Source: Halobellus litoreus
Lineage (GTDB): Archaea; Halobacteriota; Halobacteria; Halobacteriales; Haloferacaceae
NCBI RefSeq assembly: GCF_024464595.1
Contig: NZ_JANHAW010000004.1
Span: forward strand, 165,363-229,362
Direction of reading: 5' to 3'
DNA length: 64,000 nucleotides
The notes below the pieces were generated by a model. The model made no database searches and was not told the origin of the DNA. It was given only the letters and a program-made list of their open reading frames with translations. The translations under genes and the position numbers were made by a program. Below are positions 33,456 through 42,486 of the stretch, piece by piece. Each line of letters begins with the position of its first letter. Position 1 is the first letter of the stretch.

Positions 33456-33947
33456 TTAGAAGTGGACGTCGGCGGGCACGATCCAGAGCTCCTCGCTCTC
33501 CTCCAGCACTTGATCCAGCTGCTCACGGTGACGGATACCGTTCGCATATTCGTTGTACAGGAAGATTGTTGGCCCGTCGTAGGCGCCGACCTGGTGGAAG
33601 GCGTGCCGAGCGAGATCTTCGTCGCGCATGATCTCCTCATCGGAAAGTTCGTCAAGTGCCTCCCTCACCCGTTCGAGATTCCGTTCGAACTCCTCTTTCG
33701 TCGCCTCCCAGCCACGCTCAAGCAGGTCTTGGCCGGCATCGGAGTCGACGGGGGCTGCAGTCGGCCATTCACCCCATCGCGCCTTCCCCGCAACGGACGT
33801 GTCCTCCTCATCGAACGTCACGTGGTAGTCGAAGACGGCGCTGGTATGTGGGTCCGCGCCGACCAGGCGGTCGAACACCGTCTTTCCGGTGGCCAGTGCG
33901 TCGTCGTGGGTCGATTCTTCTACCAGAGCGTAAATCACCATATGCAT
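33456..33947 (-). CDS. Conserved haloarchaeal accessory protein, hypothetical
   Basis: 163 residues from ATG 33947 (MHMVIYALVEESTHDDALAT). The longer upstream frame is not protein-like. It shows AVFDYHVTFDEE, a helical EEFERNLERVREALDELSDEE segment and FHQVGAYDGPTIFLYNEYANGI. No catalytic motif is recognised. It is the most upstream gene of the four-gene leftward set and abuts a truncated SLC13 transporter, which marks the right edge of this set. Confidence 0.65.
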   Translation of the reverse strand: MHMVIYALVEESTHDDALATGKTVFDRLVGADPHTSAVFDYHVTFDEEDTSVAGKARWGEWPTAAPVDSDAGQDLLERGWEATKEEFERNLERVREALDELSDEEIMRDEDLARHAFHQVGAYDGPTIFLYNEYANGIRHREQLDQVLEESEELWIVPADVHF

Positions 33948-33999
33948 CTCGAACACCTCGAAGCGCCGACGCACCGGGAATGATTGCTCGCTCACTCCT

Positions 34000-35558
34000 G
34001 CTGCGCCGGGACCGACCGACGTAAGCAACTCGCCGCGACGATTGGAGTCACTGGCCCAGTCTCGGGGTTCATCAACAACACGCCGGTCGTCGCGATTCTG
34101 GTTCCCGTCATCGCCGATCTCGCACACGAAGGGAAGACCTCGCCCTCGAAGCTCCTGATGCCGCTGTCGTTCGCGTCGATGCTCGGGGGGACGCTCACAC
34201 TCATCGGAACGTCGACGAACATTCTCGCGAGCGACATCGCGGCCCAACTCGGTGCGGAGTCGCCCGAGCTCGGATTACATGCGTTCGGAATGTTCGAGTT
34301 CACCAAACTCGGTATCATTGTCTTCGCCGTCGGAGCCCTCTATCTCATGACGATCGGCGTTCGGCTCCTTCCCGAACGAATCCCGGCTGACGAGGACCTC
34401 GTCGAGGAGTACGCGCTTCAGGAATACCTCGCGGACGTCGTCGTCCCGGCGAACTCACCACTAATCGGCCAGACCGTCCGGGAAGCACTCGGCGACGACG
34501 ACCTCGATATCGACGTGTTACAGCTGATTCGCTACGGCGAGCAGTTCGACGAACCGCTCGCTCGAAAGGAGATACACGAAAACGATACGCTCCGGCTCAG
34601 GACGAACCGAGAGACGCTCGAGTACATCATGGATGCGGAAGGACTCACACTATTGGGAGGTCCGCAAACCGAGGACGACCTGCACCCGGAGGAGGAAGAA
34701 CCGGTGCTCGTCGAAGTCGTCATCCCGTCCGGATCGTTTCTCGTTGGCGAAACGCTGGCGAGTTCGTCGTTTCGACAGCGCTACGACGCGAACGTGCTCG
34801 CCTTTCGAACCCGTGGAGACGTCGTCCGGAATCAGTTCGAGGACATCCGCATTCGCGTCGGCGACACGCTCTTAGTCCAAGCACCGCCCGACAGCCTCAC
34901 ACGACTCGTCGAGAACGAGGATTTCATCGTCGCCCACGAGTTCGACGAGATGAGCTACCGGAGCGAGAAGATACCGTTCGCAGTCGGCATCATCGCCGGC
35001 GTGGTCGCACTGCCGGCGTTGAACATCTTCCCGATCGTCGTCTCGGCACTCGCTGGTGTCGTGGCGATGATTTTCACCGGCGTTCTCAAGCCGACAGAAC
35101 TCTACTCCTCCGTCGAGTGGAACGTGATCTTCCTTCTCGCCGGCGTCATCCCGCTCGGTATCGCCTTACAACAGACGGGCGCTGCGGCGCTGCTCGGCGA
35201 TGCCGTCGCTGCGACGTCGGTGTTCCTGCCACCGATCGGCGTCCTGTGGGTCTTCTACCTCGCGACCGGGCTGTAGACGAGCGTCATCAGCAACAACGCG
35301 AGCGTCGTGTTGATGATCCCAGTGGCTGCCAACGCCGCCCAGTCGATCGGGGCGAACGCGTTCGCGTTCGTTCTGGCGGTCACGTTCGCCGCCTCGACGG
35401 CGTTCATGACGCCCGTCGGCTACCAGACGAATCTCTTCGTCTACGGGCCCGGGGGGTACACGTTCTCGGACTTCATTCGGGTCGGTGCCCCGTTGCAGTT
35501 CGTCCTTTCGATCGTTACCGTCCTCGGAATCGCGTTCTTCTGGGGCGTCCGTGTATGA
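34000..35558 (+). pseudogene. SLC13/DASS-type transporter with TrkA-C domains, truncated and stopped
   Basis: Homology starts abruptly near 34000 with GPVSGFINNTPVVAILVPVI, so the first membrane helices are missing. Two RCK/TrkA-C-like domains follow (for example VVVPANSPLIGQTVREALG and VVIPSGSFLVGETLASSSF), then further helices. An in-frame TAG at 35274 interrupts the conserved region just before TSVISNNASVVLMIPVA, and the frame continues to 35558. Intact relatives would be about 600 residues and move anions with Na+. This copy should not function. Confidence 0.85.
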
Positions 35559-35885
35559 TACGTGTCTTCCCCCACCCCCGAAACACGGGCAAAGGACACC
35601 GCGCTCGTCCTGTAGAATCGAGCCCACTGCGTTCCGTTACCATTTCGGGAGTCTCGCACTCACTCGGACACCTCCCGTAGTGTTGCCGTGTGGCTACGGC
35701 GGTCTCGGTATCCGACGGTGCCGAGTAGAGGTGCGGCTTCGATCGTAGCAAACATCGACGACCGGGAAGCGAACACGGCTGTCGGCCCGGCAGTCGAATC
35801 GAAGCGGTCGAGTGTCACCGAAATAAGAACATTGCTGAAGAGAGTAACTGCCGCAAATTATGAGCGTGAGCATTCTGGAGTCGGT

Positions 35886-36038
35886 ATGCCCGAGTGCGAT
35901 AACTGTGATTCCTTCGTGACCGAACGGTACGTTCGTGTGTTTGCCCCGGCACATCTCGACACCGTACGGGTGTGCCCGCGCTGTGAAGATTTAGTTCGAG
36001 ACGGCAACGAGACGCGCACGGCGCGCTCGACGCGGTAG
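35886..36038 (+). CDS. Small CxxC zinc-ribbon protein
   Basis: 50 residues: MPECDNCDSFVTERYVRVFA and VRVCPRCEDLVRDG, one zinc ribbon and a basic end. Such micro-proteins are very common in haloarchaea (DUF7563-like). The start at 35886 is chosen because the upstream frame does not look coding. No neighbour suggests a specific role. Confidence 0.65.
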   Translation: MPECDNCDSFVTERYVRVFAPAHLDTVRVCPRCEDLVRDGNETRTARSTR

Positions 36039-36104
36039 CGGTCCAGCTCTCGACGCTGTTCGTCGCGACACGGCACGTCGAGGACATCGACGGGACGGAC
36101 CCCG

Positions 36105-36380
36105 TCACGCGCTGGCGACAGGGTCGTTCATGAACGCGAACGCTACCTCCTTCGCCGCTTCTAGGTCGGCGGCGGTCCCGAGGTCACCGTCCCGCCCCGA
36201 GCGATGTACTATGTATTCCCAGACGTTGTCCCCGTCGATGACCTCGTTGATGTACACTGCGCTTCTGGTGTCTTCCTGTCGATAGAGAACCGTGGTGTAG
36301 TCCCGGCCTATGAGTTCGTCGTATATCGTCCGCTCGGTCTCCAACACCCAGCCAGTCGGTGGAGTTCGGTCGGACGTCAC
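36105..36380 (-). CDS. Hypothetical protein after SPFH gene
   Basis: 91 residues. It opens with TGWVLETERTIYDELIGRDY and has TTVLYRQEDTRSAVYINEVIDGDNVWEYIV, suggesting a small beta-sheet domain, then a helix ending in FMNDP. Its start lies 2 bp beyond the SPFH stop, so it is probably co-translated. No family is recognised. Confidence 0.6.
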   Translation of the reverse strand: MTSDRTPPTGWVLETERTIYDELIGRDYTTVLYRQEDTRSAVYINEVIDGDNVWEYIVHRSGRDGDLGTAADLEAAKEVAFAFMNDPVASA

Positions 36381-36382
36381 GG

Positions 36383-37483
36383 TCAGTCGTTCGTCTCCTC
36401 GGCCACGTGGTCGGCACTCACGGCGTCCGAAGCCCCGTCCTTGACCGCCTTGGCCTGTTGTTCTAGCTCTTCGACGTCCATCTCCGCGGCCCGGTCGATT
36501 TCGCCGAGGATCTCCTTGATGTCGTCGAGTCCGACGAGTTCGCGCGTCTCGGCGTCGAACTGGAGGCTGTCTAGTTGCTGTCCGTCGGCCTCCACGTCGC
36601 TCCCCGTGAGGAGCTTGCCGTACCGGCCGACGAGCGAGGTGAGTTCCTGCGGGATGACGAACGTCGTCGATTCACCCTGTCCGATCGCTTCGAGCGTGTC
36701 CATCCCCTTGTCGATGATCGCACGCTCCCCCATCGACTCCGCGGACTTCGCGCGCAGCACCGTCGAAATCGCGTCACCCTGTGCCTCGAGGATCTGGCTC
36801 TGCTTTTCGCCTTGCGCTCGAATGATGTTCGACTGCTTGTCCCCTTCGGCTTTCTCGACGGCACTCCGGCGTTCGCCCTGTGCTTCGAGGATCGTCGCCC
36901 GACGTCGCCGTTCCGCGCCGGTTTGCTGTTCCATCGCGTTCTGCACCTCCGGACTGGGATTGACCTCTCGGACTTCGACTGACTCGATGCGAATCCCCCA
37001 CTCATCGGTCGGTTCGTCGAGTTCCTTGCGAATGCGAGCGTTGATCTCCTGGCGCTTGTTCAGCGTCTCGTCGAGTTCCATGTCGCCGATGACCGCCCGG
37101 AGCGTGGTCTGGGCGAGGTTCGAGACGGCGGTCTTGTAGTCCTCGACCTCCAGGAACGCCTTCTTCGCGTCCATCACGCGGAGATAGACGACGGCATCCG
37201 CCGTCACGGGGGAGTTGTCCCGCGTGATCGCCTCCTGTCGGGGCACGTCCATCGTCTGCGTACGCATGTCGAACGTGTATGTGCGCGAGACGAACGGCGG
37301 GACGAAGTTGATGCCCGGCTCGATCAAGCCGCGATACTCGCCGAACACGGTGAGTGCCTCCTTGTCGTAGGCATCGACGATCCGCACCATCTGCCAGACC
37401 GTTACGATTGCCAGCACCAGTACGAACAGGCCAACTATCGTTACCTCGAAAGTCGAAACCTGCAGCGGGACCGGGTCGTACAT
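36383..37483 (-). CDS. SPFH/band-7 family membrane protein (stomatin/prohibitin-like)
   Basis: 366 residues. One N-terminal membrane helix (EVTIVGLFVLVLAIVTVWQMV) is followed by the SPFH domain: GEYRGLIEPGINFVPPFVSRTY, PRQEAITRDNSPVTADAVVYLRV, NLAQTTLRAVIG, ELDETLNKRQEIN. A long Ala/Glu-rich coiled coil comes next (ILEAQGERRSAVEKAEGDKQSNIIRAQGEK). These proteins form ring-like scaffolds on membranes and often partner with NfeD or proteases. Here the only close partner is the 91-residue protein. The C terminus is acidic and may be a haloarchaeal addition. Confidence 0.88.
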   Translation of the reverse strand: MYDPVPLQVSTFEVTIVGLFVLVLAIVTVWQMVRIVDAYDKEALTVFGEYRGLIEPGINFVPPFVSRTYTFDMRTQTMDVPRQEAITRDNSPVTADAVVYLRVMDAKKAFLEVEDYKTAVSNLAQTTLRAVIGDMELDETLNKRQEINARIRKELDEPTDEWGIRIESVEVREVNPSPEVQNAMEQQTGAERRRRATILEAQGERRSAVEKAEGDKQSNIIRAQGEKQSQILEAQGDAISTVLRAKSAESMGERAIIDKGMDTLEAIGQGESTTFVIPQELTSLVGRYGKLLTGSDVEADGQQLDSLQFDAETRELVGLDDIKEILGEIDRAAEMDVEELEQQAKAVKDGASDAVSADHVAEETND

Positions 37484-37636
37484 GTGTTGCGTATTCGCTC
37501 CGTGACTACATCAAGCGACGATATTTTCACATCCTGCGGGTTTTCATTATTAGAGTAACATTATGGCGCCGTGTTCAACGGTATAGAAGTCAAAACACCA
37601 CGTAGTCGAGAGCTATCGTAGCGTTTGGAACTGTTC

Positions 37637-37674
37637 GCACACCCGATCGCAAGACCGCACGCGATCGGGTGTGC
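37637..37674. promoter_or_regulatory. Perfect 14-bp inverted repeat
   Basis: GCACACCCGATCGC (37637-37650), 10 nt, GCGATCGGGTGTGC (37661-37674). It lies in the 298-bp divergent gap between the SPFH gene (start 37483) and the rightward gene at 37782. It could be an operator for either gene. No other sites are seen in this gap. Confidence 0.5.
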
Positions 37675-37781
37675 AGTGGCGTATAAAGCTACTACACTCT
37701 AGGAATCCAACGTGAGCGCAGAAGTCGGAGGTTCCGAACATCGTTACCGGTCTTTATTGTATTGACGGGTCAACATATGGT

Positions 37782-38255
37782 ATGGCAATCGACGTAGCAG
37801 TTCCGGAACCCCCAGACCTCTCGAATCGAGGGAAGCCACGCGACTTCGAGTTGCAGGACGAGACGCTCGGGTCAGAGGACTTCTACCGGGAGGATCTCGA
37901 AGACCTGCTCCAGGAGGGGGCGTGGACGGAAGGGTTCAACGAGTGGACCGAGTACACGGGCCTCAACGAAGAGCAGGTTCGAATCATCAGCGATCTCGGC
38001 CTGTTCCAGGCGTTCGACTTCTACTGGGACCCCACCGACGACCGGCTTCGCTTCGACGCCCCGACGCTACCGGACGACTGGCGGGAGCGAGACGCGACCG
38101 AGTCGCTCGATTCGAGCACGGTTTCGATGATCGACGCCGCGTTACAGGATCTCGGCCGAGCCATCCACGAGACGCTGGAGGACTACCTCGAACGGAACGA
38201 GGAAGCCTCCGATTTTGGCTGGGGGAAAGAGACGTACGGCAAACGAGGTGAGTGA
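37782..38255 (+). CDS. Hypothetical acidic protein
   Basis: A 157-residue soluble protein, strongly acidic: PPDLSNRGKPRDFELQDETL, DFYREDLEDLLQEGAWTEGF, EQVRIISDLGLFQAFDFYWD, RFDAPTLPDDWRERD. It is mainly helical, with no membrane segment. I do not recognise it. A TATA-like TTTATTG lies about 30 bp upstream of the ATG. It is followed by the universal stress gene. Confidence 0.6.
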   Translation: MAIDVAVPEPPDLSNRGKPRDFELQDETLGSEDFYREDLEDLLQEGAWTEGFNEWTEYTGLNEEQVRIISDLGLFQAFDFYWDPTDDRLRFDAPTLPDDWRERDATESLDSSTVSMIDAALQDLGRAIHETLEDYLERNEEASDFGWGKETYGKRGE

Positions 38256-38418
38256 CCCTTGTGTGAGTACGTGCTACCGCGAACTGTAGATACCAATAGA
38301 GGAACCCATATGCGACCACATTCTCCTCCCGACAGACGGAAGTACCGCGACCGAACAGGCCGTCAGCCACGGGCTCGGTCTCGCCCGGACTTCCGACGCG
38401 ACGGTTCACGCGCTGTAC

Positions 38419-39180
38419 GTGACCGACGAGAGCGAGTTCTCGGCCGTTACAGACGCCTCGGCGCACGAGCAACTGCGGTTCTCAGTAGAGAAGCTGGGAC
38501 GGCGAGCGACCACCGACATCGCAGAGACGGCCGCCGAGTTCGATCTGACGGCCGAGCACGAACTCCGGCAGGGAACGCCCTACGAGGAGATATTCGACCA
38601 CGTCGTCGAACAGAACATCGACCTCGTGGCGATGGGAACGCACGGTCAGGCCGGAGTCGGACCGGACCTCGGCAGTACGACGCTCAGAGTCGTTCGAAAC
38701 GCCGATGTGCCCGTGCTGACGGTCCGATTCCGCGAGGACATCGACATCGATGTGGCGAACTACTACGAGGTCTACGACGATGTCCTCGTGGCAACTGACG
38801 GGAGTGACGGGTCGATGGTCGCCGCCGAACAGGGGATCGACATCGCCGAGATGTACGGTGCAACGGTGCACGCCCTCTACGTCGTGGACACGAACACCTA
38901 CGCCTACGAGGACGTCCCCCGGAGCATCGTCGGACTCCTCAAAGAGAGCGGGAACACTGCGCTAGACGAGATCGCAGCGATGGGCCGCGAACGAGGAGTC
39001 GAAGTGGAGACGCCGATCCGGCGCGGACGGCCGTCCCGAGAACTCCTCAACTACGTCGACGAGAACGACGTGGACCTCGTCACGCTGGGCGCACATGGTC
39101 GCACGAGCGAGGTCCATCTCGGGAGTACCACCGAGCGCGTGATCCGAATGTCAAGGCAACCAACGCTCTCGGTCCAATGA
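38419..39180 (+). CDS. Tandem universal stress protein, start region damaged
   Basis: Two UspA domains. The second is complete: VYDDVLVATDGSDGSMVAAE at its start and GAHGRTSEVHLGSTTERV as ATP loop. The first has VAMGTHGQAGVGPDLGSTTL. Homology to the first domain begins upstream, at about 38312 (HILLPTDGSTATEQAV), but in that frame there is no start codon. The ATG at 38310 is out of frame by a small deletion. A GTG at 38419 can start only a truncated first domain. The gene is therefore possibly a recent pseudogene. Confidence 0.7.
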   Translation: MTDESEFSAVTDASAHEQLRFSVEKLGRRATTDIAETAAEFDLTAEHELRQGTPYEEIFDHVVEQNIDLVAMGTHGQAGVGPDLGSTTLRVVRNADVPVLTVRFREDIDIDVANYYEVYDDVLVATDGSDGSMVAAEQGIDIAEMYGATVHALYVVDTNTYAYEDVPRSIVGLLKESGNTALDEIAAMGRERGVEVETPIRRGRPSRELLNYVDENDVDLVTLGAHGRTSEVHLGSTTERVIRMSRQPTLSVQ

Positions 39181-39281
39181 AGGGACCGGATACCCCATCG
39201 CTCCTCGGTGACGACCACGAAGCGTTCGAGGCATAGAATGGGAGTCCATGCGAAATTTTCGGACCTTGACGCAGAGTCAAT

Positions 39282-40532
39282 TCACAGGAGCACGATTTGC
39301 GCCAGTCCGAGGAAAATAAAGAATCCGAGGACGTCAGTCGCCATCGTGATGAAGACGGTCGCAGACGTGGCCGGATCGTAGCCGAGCCGATCTAGACTGA
39401 GCGGGACGAGCGCACCGAAGAACCCGGCGATGACGAGATTCAGCACCATCGCGATGCCGATGACCAGCCCAAACAAAGGACTCTGATTGACCAGAGTGGC
39501 GATGACGGCCACGATACCACCGGTAATCACGCCGTTTGCACCCCCCGCAAGCACCTCGTTGCCGATGGCGCGCCTCCCAGTCCGAAGCGAGATTTGATCC
39601 AGCGCGATTCCGCGGACCGTCACGGCCATCGACTGCGTGCCGGCGTTCCCACCCATCCCGGCCACGATCGGCATGTAGATCGCCAGCAGCGTCAACGCCG
39701 CGATCGTTTCTTCGAATAGCCCGACAGTCGCCGCAGCGAGAAAGCCGCCCCCGAGGTTGATAATGAGCCACTTGTACCGCCGGCGGATCTTCTCGAGGGC
39801 CCCATCGAGAACGCTCTCCTGCTCGTCGACACCGGTGAATTCATAGAGCGTCTGGCCGACCTCTTCCTCGATGGCTCGCAAGAGGTCGTCCGCGTAGATG
39901 ACTCCGAGAATCCTGTCGTCTTCATCAAGGACGACGATTTTACTCTGAGGATTGGCCCTGAACACCGCGATGACCTCCGAGTTGGGCTGTGCGTATCGGA
40001 CCGTGGGGGTGGGGCGAAGATACTCGGTGATGTCCGCCCGCCCGTGACCAGCCAGGACCAGGGTGTGGCCAGGTAATTCCCCCATCACCTCGTCGTCATC
40101 GGTGACGAAGACGGTAGGGAAGCGCCCAGTTCGGGCCTCGTGGCGCCGGACGAGCTGTGCGACCTCCTCGAATCCCTGGTCCCTGTCGACGGTGACGTAG
40201 TCGAGATCCATCATACCGGCGGCACTGTCCGGGCTGAATTTCAGGAGGAACTCGATCCGCTCTCGTCGGTCGGTATCGAGCTGACTGAGCACGGCCTCCT
40301 GAGTGTCCCCGTCGAGCAATCCGATCACGTCGGTCGCATCGTCGGGGTCGAGTCGGCGGACGAATTGCCGTACTTCCTGACGATCTATGCCGTCGAGTAC
40401 GTCTCGCTGAATCGACTCGGGTAACTGGAAGAACACGACTCGTTGTCGTGTCCACGGCAGTGCCTGAAACTCCTCACCTGGTCTCTCCGAGATGGCAATC
40501 TGCTGTTGGACGTCAATCGTGGGTTCTTGCAT
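39282..40532 (-). CDS. mgtE: MgtE-type magnesium transporter
   Basis: 416 residues with full MgtE architecture. The N domain has LPWTRQRVVFFQLPESIQRD and VRRLDPDDATDVIGLLDG. A CBS pair follows (MDLDYVTVDRDQGFEEVAQL, ANPQSKIVVLDEDDRILGVI), then five membrane helices with YMPIVAGMGGNAGTQSM, the conserved pore segment containing GNxGTQ. The cytoplasmic part gates the channel by Mg2+ binding. It is close to a cation exchanger and a CBS-HPF gene on the same strand. Confidence 0.92.
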   Translation of the reverse strand: MQEPTIDVQQQIAISERPGEEFQALPWTRQRVVFFQLPESIQRDVLDGIDRQEVRQFVRRLDPDDATDVIGLLDGDTQEAVLSQLDTDRRERIEFLLKFSPDSAAGMMDLDYVTVDRDQGFEEVAQLVRRHEARTGRFPTVFVTDDDEVMGELPGHTLVLAGHGRADITEYLRPTPTVRYAQPNSEVIAVFRANPQSKIVVLDEDDRILGVIYADDLLRAIEEEVGQTLYEFTGVDEQESVLDGALEKIRRRYKWLIINLGGGFLAAATVGLFEETIAALTLLAIYMPIVAGMGGNAGTQSMAVTVRGIALDQISLRTGRRAIGNEVLAGGANGVITGGIVAVIATLVNQSPLFGLVIGIAMVLNLVIAGFFGALVPLSLDRLGYDPATSATVFITMATDVLGFFIFLGLAQIVLL

Positions 40533-40635
40533 ACGGTTACCTCACCCCGCGTCGCATGAATCTAGAACGCGGACGTGACGTAGCGTAGTCTGGAGGCTCG
40601 AACTAATACTGGGTGACACGTCGCGCATCGTTTTT

Positions 40636-40869
40636 TCATCCCTGAGATCGCTCGTGTTCTTGGGCGAGGTCGAGAAACACGTCGTCCTCTAGACCACACT
40701 CCGGACAAGTATGCACGAAGTGGAGGCCATCCTCGTCACGCTTTTCTATGCGCCACTCCGACCGGGCACGGGCGACATTTCCACACTCCTTGCAGCGTTT
40801 TGGATGATCCTGAAGGTACGTCTGCATGAAATCGATGAACGACTGCGTTCCATGGCGGTGCGTCGGCAT
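40636..40869 (-). CDS. Small zinc-finger protein
   Basis: 77 residues: HPKRCKECGNVARARSEWRI and FVHTCPECGLEDDVFLDLAQ, a four-cysteine zinc ribbon of the haloarchaeal HVO_0649/HVO_2753-like class. It is co-directional with mgtE. No function can be assigned beyond probable zinc or nucleic acid binding. Confidence 0.65.
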   Translation of the reverse strand: MPTHRHGTQSFIDFMQTYLQDHPKRCKECGNVARARSEWRIEKRDEDGLHFVHTCPECGLEDDVFLDLAQEHERSQG

Positions 40870-41009
40870 ACGTTGTTCATTCGAGGTGTATGCGTATCAG
40901 CGTGTTCACCCCTTTGGCACTCTCGCAGCTCGTTCAGTTGAACCGTCCAGTAGCGAGGGAGTGACAGGGAGGATCGTTCATCCCGGTGCGGCGGCGACGT
41001 TCCGACCGT

Positions 41010-41999
41010 CTACTGCCCTGGGAACAACACTAGCCGGCCCGCCAGGAAAGCGAAGTACAGCCCCAGCATATAGCCGCCCTCTGTCCGTGTGAACTCTCCC
41101 TCTCGCCAGTACAACGCCCAGCCGAGCAGTCCCACGCCGGCGATTAATTTGAACGGGAGGTCCCACAGGACGACGGCCGACGGGACGGAGTAGGTCGAGA
41201 GAGCACCGCCGAGGCCGATGCCGACGAGAGGGTTGACGATGTTGCTCCCGACGAGGGTCCCGAGCGCGACGTGGGGCGACCGCCGACGGATGGCGTCCAT
41301 CACGGCCGTCAGCTCTGGCAATGCGGCGGCCACGCCGATAGTTACGACACCGACCATAGAGCCACCGATGGCAAGCGTATCGACGACTACCTCGACGACC
41401 GAGAGCAGGAGCGAGGCGGAGAGCAAGACGAGGACGAGCAGGCCCGTGGCAACCACAGTGTCTCGACGTGGATTTTTACTCGGGGCCTCTCTGAGTGATT
41501 GGGTTGGCTCTCGTCGAGCGATTATCACGCCGACGTAGATCAGGTAGAGGCCCAGTAGCAGGACGCCGTCGAGTCGACTAATCGTTCCATCCCAGGCGAC
41601 CAATATGGTCGCACTGATCGCACCCAGCATCGGCAGATAGCTCTCGTAGACGAACGTCCGGGAGACGTGAACGGTCCCATACCCGATGAGAAGAATGCCG
41701 ACGAGCAGGAACTGCTGGACGGTCGAAGAGCCGGTGTTCCCGCCGATGACGACAGCCGAGGTAACTTGGTACTCGAGGACGCCGGAGAGTATTCCGAGTG
41801 ACGCGACGAGGTGAGAGCTGAGTTCCGGAAGACTCGTTCCCAACGCAAGGACGGTCATACCGACGAGGACCTCGTCGACGTCGTAGTACTCGGCGAGCGC
41901 TAGCAGCCGGCCGATCGCCCGACTCGCTGCAGTCACGAGCGTGTACAACGCGACCGTCCCGATAGCAATCTGTGTCAGCAACGCGCCCGAGACAGGCAT
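41010..41999 (-). CDS. Sodium/calcium exchanger family protein (CaCA)
   Basis: A 329-residue membrane protein with two alpha repeats. Repeat 1 is VDEVLVGMTVLALGTSLPELSSHLVAS (G-T-S-x-P-E); repeat 2 is GVVTIGVAAALPELTAVMDAIR followed by HVALGTLVGSNIVNPLVGIG (GSNxxN). About ten helices are visible. It should move Ca2+ or a similar cation against Na+ or H+. In repeat 2 the usual GTSxPE is AALPE, which may shift ion choice. The next gene overlaps closely (start 42174, stop 42001). Confidence 0.88.
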   Translation of the reverse strand: MPVSGALLTQIAIGTVALYTLVTAASRAIGRLLALAEYYDVDEVLVGMTVLALGTSLPELSSHLVASLGILSGVLEYQVTSAVVIGGNTGSSTVQQFLLVGILLIGYGTVHVSRTFVYESYLPMLGAISATILVAWDGTISRLDGVLLLGLYLIYVGVIIARREPTQSLREAPSKNPRRDTVVATGLLVLVLLSASLLLSVVEVVVDTLAIGGSMVGVVTIGVAAALPELTAVMDAIRRRSPHVALGTLVGSNIVNPLVGIGLGGALSTYSVPSAVVLWDLPFKLIAGVGLLGWALYWREGEFTRTEGGYMLGLYFAFLAGRLVLFPGQ

Positions 42000-42000
42000 A

Positions 42001-42174
42001 TTAACGCTCGGCCAGCCAGGTGTCGTCCCAGTCTCGTTCGTAGTCAGGGTCGAAGGGCTCTAAGGTCCAGACCGGACAGTTCTCGCACTCCCAGACTCTG
42101 TAGACCGTTCCGTCTCGAATCACGACCCCGACAGACGCCCAGGTGTGGGTTTCACAGGTCGGGGCCTCAGACAT
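42001..42174 (-). CDS. Very small CxxC protein
   Basis: 57 residues from ATG 42174: MSEAPTCETHTWASVGVV and WECENCPVWTLEPFDPDYER. Its stop is 1 bp before the exchanger start, so it is probably its operon partner. The C...H...CENC spacing could bind zinc. Function unknown. Confidence 0.55.
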   Translation of the reverse strand: MSEAPTCETHTWASVGVVIRDGTVYRVWECENCPVWTLEPFDPDYERDWDDTWLAER

Positions 42175-42486
42175 ATATGGACCAACAGACGGTTGCTGTC
42201 CGAAAAAGCCTTTCCGCAGGTCCAATCAGTAGTCGCTGCCCGCACAGACACCCTAGGAACCCCGAATCGACGTAAGTAGGGACGTGGTATGCACTTGTCC
42301 ATTCTGGCCGATGGGAGCCACGAATTACGAGAAGCCTCTGAGACCGATGGCTGTGCCGACTATTGCGAGTCGGGAAGGGAACCGCGATTCCGACCACTCA
42401 GATTGCTATGAACTGTTCTGACTCTGCGACTGGAAGAAATACCCCGCGGTGGGGATGCCATCGAGAGTGGTCTGGACATCGTGTAT

